Positions 1 to 9,499 of a DNA stretch of 64,000 nucleotides are shown here, piece after piece (position 1 is the stretch's first letter; every line of letters starts with the position of its first letter). The DNA is from Selaginella moellendorffii (lineage: Eukaryota; Streptophyta; Lycopodiopsida; Selaginellales; Selaginellaceae): the NCBI RefSeq assembly GCF_000143415.4, contig NW_003314451.1, positions 27,472 to 91,471 of the forward strand. Direction: 5' to 3'. Made by a program: the position numbers and the translations under genes. Below the pieces are notes generated by a model. The model was not told the DNA's origin and did no database searches. It worked only from the letters and a program-made list of their open reading frames with translations.

Positions 1-383
1 CGATCTGGAGCAGGAGGCACAGCAACCCACCTGAAAATCCGATCGTCCGCGTGACCACCACCACCGCCTCCCGCTTTGTTGCGCTTGCCCGGATTCTTGG
101 AGCCGGCGCTCTCGCCGTGCAAGCACTGCGTGTGGACGAGGAATTTGCTGCGGAGCCACACGAGCAAGCGCCTCATGTGTGTCTTGCTCTTGATCCCTTC
201 CTTCTCGGCGTGCTCCCAGAGATCGCGCGATCCAATCGGGCCATGGGTGCGAACAATGCTGAGTACCTTCTGCGTCGGCAGATCCTTGGGGCTCTTCTTG
301 GCGTAGAGGAAGGGATTGGAGAGATCCACCTCGTGGAGCTTGTAAAGGCGCCGTGGGAAGCGACGAGCGAGCTCCACCGCCAT
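1..383 (-). CDS. Conserved small plant protein, 5' part (runs off window)
   Basis: An open frame on the minus strand begins at an ATG at 383 and stays open to the window edge, so only the N-terminal 127 or so residues are seen. The protein starts MAVELARRFPRRLYKLHEVD and continues with SNPFLY, a GPIGSRDLWEHAEKEGIKSKTHM stretch cut here for length, a basic LVWLRSKFLVHTQCLH segment and then a Gly/Lys-rich tail. The RRFPRRLYKLHEVDLSNPFLY type of N-terminus is basic and amphipathic and resembles small plant organellar proteins; a role in the mitochondrial ribosome is possible but is a guess. A potential splice donor (CAG/GTGGGT) lies near position 28, so the last residues read here may be intronic. 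I do not recognise the family with confidence. Confidence 0.5.
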   Translation of the reverse strand, partial: MAVELARRFPRRLYKLHEVDLSNPFLYAKKSPKDLPTQKVLSIVRTHGPIGSRDLWEHAEKEGIKSKTHMRRLLVWLRSKFLVHTQCLHGESAGSKNPGKRNKAGGGGGGHADDRIFRWVAVPPAPD

Positions 384-620
384 GGCGCCCAAAAACCCTA
401 GCCAAAACCCTAATCCCAGGATCACATTGCTCTATCAAAATATCGATTGCTCGAGTAGGAACTAAAATCTGGAATGGCGCAAGAGAGAAATCACTGCTCC
501 ACCGCCATGGCACCCAAGAACCCTAATACTACGATCGCATTGTGCTCGAGAACGAAGAACACTAGAATTAAAGAGGGGAAAATTTTGGTATTCCAGGATC
601 TGGGGCAAGAGAAGAAAGAA
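384..620. other. Spacer between two minus-strand genes, with a partial duplication
   Basis: This is the promoter of the upstream-edge gene and the 3' flank of eL31. Two telo-box-like AAACCCTA motifs lie at about 393-415. A short imperfect copy of the start region recurs: the stretch around 368-415 (tgctccaccgccatggc followed by AACCCTAAT) resembles 490-528. No further gene is seen. Confidence 0.45.
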
Positions 621-1034
621 TCACTCCTCCTCCACCGTCTTGGTCTCGAGCTTCCGGAATCCCTCGGCCGGGAGCTCCGCCACGGTGACGTAGCTGTAGA
701 GCTCCTCCTTGGCGTCCTCGTCGTCGTTGCGCTTGCGAGCAATCCGGACGCGAATCCTCCGCGGCACATTGCGGATGCCTCTACTCCAGACGTGCTTGTT
801 GAGCTTGACATCCACCCTCACATCCGAGGTTCCCATGGCCTTTTGCGCGAATTTCTTGATCTCCTTCACCGCCCGGGGAGCCATCTTCTTGAAGGTGCTG
901 CGGCAAAACAATCGATTCGATCGAATGGAGCGTGCGATTGAAGCTTACCAGCCATGGATCCGCTTGTGGAGATTGATGGTGTACTCCCTCGTCACGACCT
1001 CCTTCTTGCTGCGGCTGTTCTTCTTGTCGGCCAT
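621..1034 (-). CDS. RPL31: 60S ribosomal protein L31 (eL31)
   Basis: Structural protein of the cytosolic 60S subunit near the polypeptide exit. Two exons on the minus strand: 1034-949 and 897-621, with a 51-nt GT-AG intron; joined length is 363 nt (120 aa). Exon 1 encodes [20 protein letters not shown] and ends NLHKRIHG; the codon for Cys29 is split by the intron, giving the family-typical HGCTFKKMAP junction. Exon 2 carries the highly conserved [19 protein letters not shown] block, the [20 protein letters not shown] block and the acidic [11 protein letters not shown] segment. Length and order match plant eL31, so the gene looks intact. A telo-box in the leader fits ribosomal protein gene regulation. 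Confidence 0.96.
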
Positions 1035-1046
1035 CGCTCACCTCGT

Positions 1047-1054
1047 AAACCCTA
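1047..1054 (-). promoter_or_regulatory. Telo-box (AAACCCTA) just upstream of eL31 start
   Basis: AAACCCTA on the plus strand lies 13 nt upstream of the eL31 ATG. Telo-boxes in the promoter or leader are typical of plant ribosomal protein genes and bind Myb-like or PUR-alpha-type factors; the functional role here is inferred from position only. Confidence 0.55.
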
Positions 1055-2394
1055 GAGACTCCCGCCGTTGGATCTAGGGCAAACTCCACTTTTAGGGCGT
1101 GTTGGAAGCGGGAAATCTGAGCCGTTGGATCTGCGGCTGGATGTCGAGCTCGCCACATTAAAAGAGACGTTAAGCTACAAGGACTCGAGCCCGGGACCAC
1201 CTAACTAGGAGCAATCGTAGACGCTAAAATCAACGGACGGATTCCACTGACCACTTGCACCACTTGCGTGCCGCTGCGTATTCATTGCCCTCCTCGCATT
1301 AACTACATTCTAAGTTTTACGTGCGCCGTACGGAGGTTTGGGTCATGGCCATTAATGCCACATATGATTTGGACAATTTCTCGATGGACCTCCTAGTTTT
1401 ACCCACCAAATAAGCAGCCGCTTATGTCAATCAAATCACCATCGCCCTTCCCTATTTGTGTCATCCACGTCACCGTCGTGTTGACTGCGGGCCGCCATCT
1501 CGGCCGTCCAACGTGCGATCCGACAGTCTAGACGGTACCGTACTGTCGGCGGCATATTCTAGAATTCAAACTTTCAAATTTTCGTGGCGGGCGGGGTAAC
1601 GTGCATGGCATATTGACTTAATGCGCAATGTTTTTGTCCGTCAACTTAGAATATAAGCTCCCAAAATTTCACGTCGTGGGATCCAGGTTGTAAAATTTGT
1701 CCATTGCCATGAAATTGCCAAGAAAATATAAGAACAGAAACTCTCTAGAGGTCATCAATCGTCAGCCCTAATCGAAGAAACCTCATCGAAACCTCCAGAA
1801 GTGGTGCCCCAAGAAAATTTGGTATAGTCTTTCGCCTAAAGATATATTTGATTCCAAGCAAGTTTGAGACAGGAGATTAAAGTAAAGGAGACCTTTGCAA
1901 CGCTTTCGACGGCAAAGCTAGTGCCTGTACAGCGACAATGTACGTGTATATCTTCCTCTTTTGCGGCGGGGTGGGGGTTCGAATCCACGCCAGAAACCCG
2001 CGAACGAATTTCCCTTTCACGCATTTTTAAAGCCTTTTCTAAACGAACTTTACCGGAACATTTACCGCCACGCTGACAAACAACTGGGGAAAAGGTCCCT
2101 GCTCCTTTTATTTACCTTTCTACCACAACCACGGTAAAATCGCCCTGACTTGCCTGCCACCCTGCCTGGGCCGTCACGCACGTCACCATCATCGCGACCG
2201 TCACTCCGCTTTTGATAGACGGTTGCGATAACGACTCGCCCCGCCAGCCCTAAACGGTTGCCCGTTATAAACGACCGCCCGCCAAAAAACACGGGCGGGC
2301 CCCGCCGCCCAAAAGCTCTCCCCGACCAAAACCGTTGGCCGGGCAAAAGAGCTTTTGGCCAGGCGGGCACGCTCAATGCGAGGGATTTTCTCTC
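1055..2394. other. Intergenic region between eL31 and expansin
   Basis: I find no convincing gene. It serves as promoter for eL31 on the left and expansin on the right. A GGTTCGAATCC motif at about 1975-1985 looks like a tRNA T-arm (pol III box B) but no matching acceptor stem or box A is visible. The expansin-proximal 350 nt are GC-rich and contain an inverted repeat, listed separately. Confidence 0.5.
2301..2367. repeat. Imperfect inverted repeat in the expansin promoter
   Basis: The left arm 2301-2319 (CCCGCCGCCCAAAAGCTCT) pairs with the right arm 2348-2367 (AGAGCTTTTGGCCAGGCGGG), separated by about 28 nt that themselves contain repeated CCGACCAAAACCGTTGGCCGG-like words. It lies about 30 nt upstream of the TATA box. 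It could be a cruciform-forming element or a paired factor site. Confidence 0.6.
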
Positions 2395-2402
2395 TTTATA
2401 AA
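2395..2402 (+). promoter_or_regulatory. TATA box of the expansin gene
   Basis: TTTATAAA lies about 185 nt upstream of the expansin ATG and is followed by a leader without an intervening plus-strand gene. This is a positional assignment. Confidence 0.6.
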
Positions 2403-2582
2403 CCCGCCATGAAGAGCCCATTCTCCCCAAGCCAGGAAAGAGCTCACGATCAATCAAGCGTTCTTGGCGAGCGCGTCCCTCTCGCCTCCTTCGATCGATT
2501 TGGTATCTTTCTCTCCATTCTCGCATATAATCCTCTCTCGCCGCGGCTAATCTGTGTGAAATCTCTCGAAACATCGCAGGCC

Positions 2583-3817
2583 ATGGCTTCCAGGGCGCCT
2601 CTGCTGCTCGCGATCGTTTCTTGGATCGCATTTCTCCACCAGGCCGCGGCGACTGGCCACCACGGCGTGGCGCGCGGCCATCACCAGCATCGCGGAGGCG
2701 GCCATGGCGGCGGCGGTGGCGGATCGTCCGGAGGAGGCTACGAATCCGGCTCCTGGACCGGCGCGCATGCTACATTCTACGGCGGCAGCGATGCATCTGG
2801 AACCATGGGTGAGACATCGCGTTTCTTGCGAAATATTTCGCTCGATCTTGGTTTCTTGTTCTAACGGGAGCCCTCGTCTTGGATTCTCTCTACCAGGAGG
2901 AGCTTGCGGCTATGGCAATCTCTACAGCCAGGGCTACGGCACCAACACCGCGGCATTGAGCACCGCGCTCTTCCAGAGCGGCCTCTCCTGCGGCGCTTGC
3001 TTCGAGGTGAAATGCAATGGTGATCCCGAGTGGTGCCTCCCGGGCTCCTCTGTTCTCGTCACGGCCACGAATTTCTGCCCGCCCAACGATGCGCTCCCGA
3101 ACAACAATGGCGGATGGTGCAACACGCCGCTCCAGCATTTCGACATGGCGCAGCCAGCGTTCGAGCAGATCGCCAAGTACAGGGGAGGCATTGTGCCTGT
3201 TCTTTACAGAAGGTACAAGCACTACATTCCCATTTTCCATTTTTTTCTTTGCTCTTGGGTTGGGTTTTCTTTGTCCTAGTTCCATCTGGATCAGACTTTT
3301 GCTTGCTTTGCGTTGCGTTGCTTTGCTTCTATGTGCCAGTCCCATCTAGATCAAACTTTTGGTTGCTTTGCTTCTATGTAACTAGATGAAACTTTTGTTT
3401 GCTTTGCTTTGCTTCCCTGTTCATCGAGATGAGATCCTTTAGAGAAAGTCATAGCACCCACATTGCTCTGCTTTGCTTTGCTTTTATTTACGTCAGGCTT
3501 TTCTTCGTTTCAGGGTTCCATGCCAGAGGAAAGGCGGCATCCGATTCACCATGAATGGCCACAACTACTTCAACCTGGTGCTCGTCACCAACGTCGGCGG
3601 CGCCGGGGACGTCCACTCGGTTTCGATCAAGGGCTCCAACACCGACTGGCTGCCAATGTCGCGCAACTGGGGCCAAAACTGGCAGAGCAACGCCATCCTC
3701 AGCGGCCAGTCGCTCTCCTTCAAGGTCACCACCAGCGACGGCCGGACGGTGGTGTCGTACGACGCTGCCCCGCCCAATTGGCAGTACGGGCAGACTTACA
3801 GCGGCGACCAGTTCTGA
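2583..3817 (+). CDS. EXPA: Alpha-expansin (EXPA)
   Basis: Secreted wall-loosening protein that acts non-hydrolytically on cellulose-xyloglucan contacts. Three exons: 2583-2808, 2897-3212 and 3514-3817 (846 nt, 281 aa); all junctions are GT-AG and restore the frame, giving [12 protein letters not shown] at the first and [12 protein letters not shown] at the second. Residues 1-24 form a signal peptide. The double-psi beta-barrel domain contains the [20 protein letters not shown] signature, six or more Cys and the HFDM motif ([12 protein letters not shown]). The C-terminal CBM63-like domain has WGQNWQSN and ends with GQTYSGDQF. Unusual is a Gly/His-rich linker of about 35 residues between the signal peptide and the barrel ([15 protein letters not shown], then poly-Gly). 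The group (A versus others) is set by the HFD motif and by the insertion typical of EXPA. Confidence 0.95.
3276..3485 (+). repeat. Degenerate tandem repeat in expansin intron 2
   Basis: The 301-nt second intron, much longer than other introns here, contains at least three imperfect copies of a unit of the form CATCTAGATCAAACTTTTGGTT plus GCTTTGCTTCTATGT, at about 3280, 3340 and 3380, followed by a GCTTTGCTTTGCTT run near 3470. Confidence 0.6.
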
Positions 3818-4905
3818 GCTTTCTGATCCATCGACTCGACGCCGCTGGCTTTGGATTCCCTGGGTGGTTTTTTTTTTTTTTTCCCCCCTCCTTTCCTCGT
3901 TCTTCGCTCTTTTCTCTTTCGGTGGATTTTGGATTTTGGTGGTGGCAGCAGCGCAGCAGCAGATTTGAGAGCTGGGATGTGGGATCTCACAAACAGCCCG
4001 TGTCTGCGGCAGCAATTACGCCACCCCGTCCGATCTTGGATGCTGCGGTTTAGTTTTTTAAGGCAAAGTAGCCACCCGCATTCGAGGCATTCCTTGGTTC
4101 TCTTCCACAAGATTTTGTTTTCTCTTTTTTACACCCTTTTCTTCGGCCAGCTCCTCTGGTTACTTGATTTTGTTCTTGATTCTTGGTGGCTGCCGAGGTG
4201 GTGGTGGAACACGACTACCCGCACCCACGAGAACAAAATATACTGGTTTTCTAGTACGTATCGCAGCCAAGGGAACGTGATCTCCTTCCTGTCAAAAGGA
4301 TCACAGGACTTTTGGCGTTTGTTTTTGTTTCACAAAGCTTGATATGAATATAACTTACTAGGTTATAGTTATGGGAACTGACCAAACTGGAAACTTGATA
4401 GTACCAAATCTAAACAACTTTATAGCCTTGTCACATGCCACGAGAACTTTACACCCAACGCAACATGACGAGTGAGATTTCTTCCATTCTTTTGGCCTTG
4501 GTTGTTCTTGTTGTTTGTGGAGTTGCAAAAGAATAGAAGACCACCACATCCACCACCATAGCTAGACCAACTTTTTACAATGGGCCCCAAACAGATGAGA
4601 TGGGCCATGGGCCCCAACCCAAACTCTCTTCCGTACCAGCCACCATGTGGCGTGAGAAAAAGAAAGGCGAGATTGTGATTTAGTCACATGCGGCATGCCG
4701 TCATACATGTGCCATGTGCATTGCCTTTAAAGCTTTAGGTCTGTCTGTCGCGCCGCGCTCATCGTTGTCCTCCCCTTCCACACGCCCTTGACCAACAGCT
4801 TTCCTAAAACAACCATGACCGTTGACCATTTTTCGCGCTTCCAGATATTAACCCAAAGCCCTAAATACTGACCATTGACCACCTGGACCAAATCTTTGTC
4901 ACTCG
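3818..4905. other. Intergenic: expansin 3' flank, no gene seen
   Basis: A T-rich 3' UTR with a poly-T run at about 3868-3883 follows the expansin stop. The remainder up to the PPR remnant has no open frame with family resemblance on either strand. I see no tRNA or transposon signature. Confidence 0.5.
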
Positions 4906-5438
4906 CTAAAACAGTTTCCACATCACGGGCCTCGGCTCATACGGCATGCTTTCGATCAGCTCCTTGGCCTGTTTCGCGAATCCTTTCCGCGCGAGGATGT
5001 CGATCACGCACTCGTAGTGCTCCGGGGTGTGTTCTATCCATCTGTCCGCAGCCATGGATCGGAAGTACTCCCGGCATCCCTTGACGAGCGAACGTCGAGC
5101 GTCCGGGATCATCCCGTTCCAATCCATCCTCCGGAGAAGCTCCAGGACTTGCCTGAGATGCCCGGCTCTTGCGTACGGTTCCAGGAGCGAGTTCCAGGAG
5201 GTCGTGAGCTAGGAAAACCTCCGCTGCTTTGGCCAGAACTCCACACTTCTCATACATGGCTACCAGCGCCGTCTTGATCACCGCGTCTTTCTCCACAAAC
5301 TGCTCGTGGAGTTTTCTGCTTTGCGAGAAACTCCCATGGCTGCGCAGGCATTGATCGCAGGCCACGCGCATTGATCGCAGGCGCGGGCCGAGCTCCTCTG
5401 CTTTTAGGGCTCTTGTATGATTCCAGCCGTATATCCAT
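4906..5438 (-). pseudogene. PPR protein pseudogene (PLS type)
   Basis: Minus-strand reading gives PPR segments in different frames. Upstream is LHEQFVEKDAVIKTALVAMY followed by EKCGVLAKAAEVFL (a P-L motif); a frame change near 5195 leads to YARAGHLRQVLELLRRM and then to a C-terminal part with YFRSMAADRW, HYECVIDILARKGFAKQAKE and LIESMPYEPRPVMWK. This order (P-L-S then the E-type block) is that of an RNA-binding organellar PPR protein, but only about 180 residues survive, with at least one frameshift and no extended array. It is a truncated gene, probably copied from a longer PPR gene elsewhere. Confidence 0.75.
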
Positions 5439-5526
5439 TTAGGGTTTTTAGATTTAGTTTTTAAAAAAAGTAATTTATATTAAATCTAATTCTTACCTTT
5501 AACAAACACTCTTAAGTTTTTCAATC

Positions 5527-6010
5527 ATGGAGAGCTGCTTCGATCACTTCGTTCAGATTATCAGATTCTTGAGTCTGGAAAAAAGCCCTAGCCACAGCGA
5601 CCAGGCCCAAGAGTGACCATAGCGAGAGCGCAGACCGGGTCATCCGCTGGAAGTGGACCACCTCGAGGAAAGATAAACAAGTCCCCGGGATATCAAACCT
5701 TCTCGAACAGCCTGTTGGCAGTCGTCACAAACCCAGCGTCGATGCGTTCCTGGAGACAATAGATGACCTCGGATGATCGGGGATGGACGTGGGGAGGATT
5801 CTTGCGTGTTGAGGCCTGGGAACCTTATGATGTCGACCAGCTGGACCCTGATGTGAGAGTGTTGGTGGTTTTTGCAGGCTCCCGGGATGATGGTGGAGGT
5901 GAAATCGTCGGCGGTCACCCTTGCAAGGAACTGCGTTGATGAAGATTCTGGAGTTGGGATCCTGGACGCAGGGCTCTCCACTACAACGTTGGCAATTGCC
6001 AAAACTGCAA
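5527..6010 (-). pseudogene. Germin-like protein pseudogene, copy of 11471-12136 gene
   Basis: The minus strand matches the intact GLP at 11471-12136 from its 3' end through the second half of its N-terminal domain. Readable pieces include VTADDFTSTI, VQLVDI and FPGLNTQ, but they sit in shifted frames, and box 1 lost bases around the GVNPPH motif (PHVHPR is broken). The signal peptide is gone. Several small deletions make it non-coding. Confidence 0.85.
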
Positions 6011-6652
6011 TAAGAGGACTTTACAATCGAACACTTGATTCCACAGCTTCAAAGAAGCAGCGCTGTCCGTAGACACAGAAAATTCCTTTGAGCTTTCGTA
6101 TACTGATTAGCACAGTAGTTACAGATCTTAACATAGACAGCGCCAGCTTAACATAGAGAGTAGGGTTGAGTTGTTTAAAAACGTCCATCAATGCAAAAAT
6201 GCAATCTGGATGATGCTTGCCTTTAATGCCTAATGTGTTTGTTATTGCCTATGAGATTGTGCATGTGTTGTGTTACACAGATTTTGTTGTCCATTCTTAT
6301 TAGCTACTGGATCAATTAACTGAAGTCGGGAGCTGGAGCGATGGTTTCAATCCCCCTCCACAGCAGCAGCTCCTCTTTCGTCTCGATCCTCTTGGAAATT
6401 TAAGGCTTTACCGCTGGATCCCATCTAATGGCCCCTCTTCGCTGGCTGATCTTCTCCCAAGCAGCATCCATTCCTCTCGTGACCCTCCTTGGCCCAACTG
6501 TCTTGGGAGAGTCTGTGAGGAATTCATATAACAAAATAAGACATTCCTCAATTTTCAAAACTACCACAGAGGCTTTACTAAAATTTCTCTACTAGAATGC
6601 TCCATCCAAAGAAGCAGCACAAAAATCTTGGAGAGGCCTGAAAAAGTGTAGT
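6010..6652. other. Germin array spacer
   Basis: This is upstream sequence of the broken GLP, similar to 12240-12650 (shared blocks around 6023-6120 and 6350-6480). No gene is seen. Confidence 0.5.
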
Positions 6653-6712
6653 TCAATCTGCCGGAATTGGACCGGCGACCTAAGGATTCCTGAGCACCTT
6701 TGAACTAAGAGC
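6653..6712 (-). pseudogene. tRNA-Tyr-like remnant (3' half)
   Basis: On the minus strand the stretch AATCCTTAGGTCGCCGGTCCAATTCCGGCAGATT (given here in words: variable region, T-arm and 3' acceptor strand) matches the 3' half of plant tRNA-Tyr. The 5' half is degraded. It lies about 50 nt 3' of the intact GLP at 6763-7422. Confidence 0.65.
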
Positions 6713-6762
6713 TTTATTGAGATTTTTTGCAAGCATTTTGTAGTTGAACCTTTTGTCCAGAA

Positions 6763-7422
6763 TCAAGTCCGACTCACTCCACGTCGTAACTCATCAATCT
6801 CATTTTCGTCAACCTGCAAAGTTGCCTCCAAAACTTCGTTCATGATGTCTGGAGTGGTCTGGAACAACGCTCTAGCCATGTCTGTTCTTCCCGGGTTTTG
6901 ACTTCCAAGCGCAGCCACCGCAACCGAGTCCGACTTATCCAGGTTTCGCTGGAAGTGAACTAGTCCCCTGGGAAAGATGAACAGATCACCGGGATGCAAA
7001 ACCTTTGCGAACAACTGGTTGGAAGTTGACACAAATCCAACATAGAGGCGTCCTTGGAGGAGCCAGATGACCTCGGACGCTCGGGGATGGTTGTGCGGAG
7101 GATTCACGCCAAATGGACCGAATGCAAGGCGAGCAATGGAGAGTCCCTGCGTGTTGAGGCCTGGAAACATTGTGATATCGATCAAGTCGACTTGGATTCG
7201 CAGTGTGTTGTTTGTGACTGGAGCCTGACGAAGGATTGTGGAGGTGAAGTCATCGGCAGTGACTGTGGTGGGATCTTTGCAAGGAACTCCGTTGATGAAC
7301 ACTTTGGAGTTTGGATCTTCGACGCAGAAATCCTGGAGAGGATCCTCATCGCCCAAAACTCCAATAATAGTTAAGCACAGAAAGAATGACACCGTGACAA
7401 TTTTGATGAGAGCCATTGGCAT
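6763..7422 (-). CDS. GLP: Germin-like protein (intact)
   Basis: Secreted cupin; members act as manganese oxalate oxidase, superoxide dismutase or ligand-binding wall proteins, so activity cannot be assigned from sequence. I choose the ATG at 7422 (219 aa); a second ATG two codons later is possible. A signal peptide (MPMALIKIVTVSFFLCLTII then GVLG) precedes DEDPLQDFCVEDPNSKVFIN. The Cys pair (FCVED and VPCKD) is kept. Cupin box 1 reads GVNPPHNHPRASEVIWLLQG with both His and Glu ligands; box 2 reads GDLFIFPRGLVHFQRN with the fourth ligand His. There is no intron. It belongs to a tandem array with two other intact and several broken copies. Confidence 0.94.
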   Translation of the reverse strand: MPMALIKIVTVSFFLCLTIIGVLGDEDPLQDFCVEDPNSKVFINGVPCKDPTTVTADDFTSTILRQAPVTNNTLRIQVDLIDITMFPGLNTQGLSIARLAFGPFGVNPPHNHPRASEVIWLLQGRLYVGFVSTSNQLFAKVLHPGDLFIFPRGLVHFQRNLDKSDSVAVAALGSQNPGRTDMARALFQTTPDIMNEVLEATLQVDENEIDELRRGVSRT

Positions 7423-7488
7423 AGAACACTTGAAATTGTGACAACTCAAGACGAAACTACTTGGTATGAATCTGTGGCCTCTGCTCGC

Positions 7489-7497
7489 TGGTATTTA
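7489..7497 (-). promoter_or_regulatory. Probable TATA box of GLP at 6763-7422
   Basis: On the minus strand AATAAATACC lies about 70 nt upstream of the chosen ATG. The same AATAAATACC word recurs at the head of the inverted GLP fragment at 8570, which supports it as part of the promoter. Confidence 0.45.
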
Positions 7498-7499
7498 TT

Positions 7500-8410
7500 G
7501 GCAGAAATGGCATCGAGAGCTATAATTTTTAATTGTTTCTCATGGTCACGTATACATTCATAGACCCATGCAGAGACAACGATATGTCATGTCACCCGTT
7601 GGCGTGAAGTAGTGGATCTTGAGTGAAAGATCTCAAAAGAAGAGGAGCCGTGAAAGGCAGCATGGAAAATTCGGAGATTTATAAATCAGACTTTTTAAAA
7701 CATTTCTAGAACTGAAATCTCAACAATAAAGGAAGGCTCTATCAACAGCAAATCTCCACGCTAAACAGTGCACACTTTGAAAAAGTTGACAGAGATCCAG
7801 CCACGGAAAAACTCCGCTTGGATGAATTAACTTAGCACAGCAATGACTCAATTCACTTCCATTCAAGGTGATCCCAAGGGCTGTGGATTAAAAGGCTCAA
7901 GCCTTGAATTATTTTTGTACTTAGAAGTGTGTTGTGTTAATTGTTAACGCCTCAGATCTTCTCAAAATGTGTGCATGCAAGTGTTACAAAGATTGTTTTG
8001 TCTAAGCTACTGGATCAATTAGCTTTCATCCTTATAAGGTGGGGCCAGACTTGGGCCACCTCTTGGATTTCAAGGCTCTCGTCACTGGCTGATCTTCTAA
8101 GCATAAAAAGTCCTCCACATTCCCTGCTTGGCCCACAGCACGATTGTGAGGAGTTTTAGTCAGAATTCCTATCAAATTATATTATTATATTTGTCACCAA
8201 CACATTCCTTATTCTTTTATTTAAGTATCTTCGCACTAGAAACACAAAGAGACACTCTTATTGCCAATGAACATAAGAGAAAAGCTTACTATCCTAGATC
8301 TGGCTTGCTGTTTGCTCTTTGAATTTTATAAGCTTTTATGGGTCAGAGACAAGGCTCTTCTCCTTGAGGTCCTATGCTTCTAGCTGATTTATCATTGTAA
8401 AACTAATATT
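7500..8410. other. Germin array spacer with conserved upstream block
   Basis: The stretch 7695-7900 (beginning CATTTCTAGAACTGAAATCT, with an AACAGTG..ACACTTTGA..AAGTTGA core) recurs at 8866-9080 and 15240-15430, always on the upstream side of GLP copies. It is therefore a conserved part of the duplicated unit and could contain regulatory sites. No gene is seen. Confidence 0.55.
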
Positions 8411-8440
8411 TAATCTGCCGGAATCGAACCGGGTTGCGTG
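8411..8440 (-). pseudogene. tRNA-Tyr-like remnant (T-arm and acceptor)
   Basis: On the minus strand, CCCGGTTCGATTCCGGCAGA keeps the T-arm and acceptor 3' strand of tRNA-Tyr. The rest is lost. Confidence 0.55.
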
Positions 8441-8483
8441 TTATCACACATTTTGGAGTGGTTTGCTATTTTAAGGCCCTTGA

Positions 8484-8850
8484 ACAAAACCTTCTCAAAC
8501 AACTTTTTGGAAATTAACAATGATTTGTATATGTGACCATGTAAAAAAAAATTGGCTCCTCGGAGCACTGCGAATAAATACCGTCGAGCAGAGGCCACAG
8601 ATCCATACCAAGTATTTCGTCTTGAGTTTTCGCAATTTCATATACCAACGGCACACTCTTTTTTGTGCATCTTCTCCAGAATTTCTTCATTGAGGATCCA
8701 AACTCCAACGTTTTCATCAATGGTGTGCCCTGCAAAGATCCCGACACAGACTTCACCTCCACCATCCTTCAACACACTGAGAATCCAAGTCGACTTGATC
8801 GATATTAGAATGTTTCCAGGCCTCAACACACTCCATTGCTTGCCATGCAT
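8484..8850. pseudogene. Germin-like pseudogene with an internal inverted piece
   Basis: The part at 8484-8535 reads as GLP on the minus strand (it matches the TSNQLFAKVL region). From about 8545 the sequence is inverted: on the plus strand 8570-8660 is the GLP promoter and leader, followed by pieces EDPNSNVFINGVPCKDP and FTSTIL, then the QVDLIDI and FPGLNT segment to about 8830. So a 5' GLP fragment of roughly 300 nt lies in reverse orientation inside an otherwise minus-strand copy. It is non-coding. Confidence 0.8.
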
Positions 8851-9394
8851 TCGAGTTTTTTCAACATTTCTAGAACCGAAATTTCAACGATATAGGAAGG
8901 AATATTGGCCTCTATCAACCACAAATCTCCACGGTAAACAGTGGACACTTTGACAAAGTTGATAAAAATCCAGGCAAGGAAGAACTCCAGCTTGGAAGAA
9001 TAAACTCCAACACAACAATGACCCAAAACAATGTAAACAAAGGTGAACTCGCTGTGCAGAACAAAGACCTGGATTCAAAGGCGTCAAGGAAGCAACGCTA
9101 TAGACGTGCTAGACATATCCTGATGAATATCATTTTGCATGTAGTGTAGCAATCGCTGTTTAACTTTATGCTCACATGGGCATGTTCCCTCCCTTATTTT
9201 ACACCTTAGCCTCTCTGTCATCTTGGTCCTCTTGAAATTTCAAGGCTTTCTGCAGAGGCCGCCCTCCCAGGCAGCACCGAAACTCTTAGAGTCAAAAACA
9301 AATTTCACTGTAGTGTTGAGATTTCTTTCTATGGATAACTTTAAGTCTTGGTTTAGATCGGACTTCTATTACAGGATGTAAATTCCATTGTCCA
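8851..9394. other. Germin array spacer
   Basis: 8866-9080 is a copy of the conserved GLP upstream block (see 7695-7900). 9200-9270 resembles spacer text seen at 6380 and 12500. No gene is seen. Confidence 0.5.
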
Positions 9395-9432
9395 ATTTCT
9401 AACACTTTCTCTGCCAACTGAGCTAAGATCGG
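9395..9432 (-). pseudogene. tRNA-Tyr-like remnant (5' half)
   Basis: On the minus strand CCGATCTTAGCTCAGTTGGC followed by AGAG matches the 5' acceptor strand and D-arm of plant tRNA-Tyr exactly in plan. The anticodon and 3' half are gone. Confidence 0.6.
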
Positions 9433-9499
9433 TTTTGATTATTTATTGAAACTTTTGCATTTTATTAGTTGGACTTTTTGTCAGTAAAGTCCGGCCAAT

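Larger units (their letters stand above)
5400..7700 (-). repeat. Germin array unit 1 (copy of 11350-13900)
   Basis: The order here is broken GLP (5527-6010), its upstream spacer (6010-6500), a tRNA-Tyr remnant, then an intact GLP (6763-7422). The same order recurs at 11350-13900: GLP, spacer with the matching CTCTTTCGTCTCGATCCTCTTGGAA-type text (cut), tRNA-Tyr remnant, GLP. Similarity extends into non-coding spacers, so the unit was duplicated as genomic DNA, not by retroposition. Confidence 0.7.

Noticed and set aside
474-941. 155-codon plus-strand frame opposite eL31
   Set aside because: It is the antisense of eL31 codons and has no family resemblance.
1940-2000. Possible tRNA or SINE because of GGTTCGAATCC
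   Set aside because: No acceptor stem, D-arm or box A at proper distance on the plus strand; a single T-arm-like word is not sufficient.
3488-4015. Long antisense frame across expansin exon 3
   Set aside because: Mirror of GC-rich expansin codons; no start context, no domain.
5640-6002. 120-codon frame as a functional germin-like gene
   Set aside because: Alignment with 11471-12136 shows several indels; cupin box 1 and the signal peptide are destroyed.
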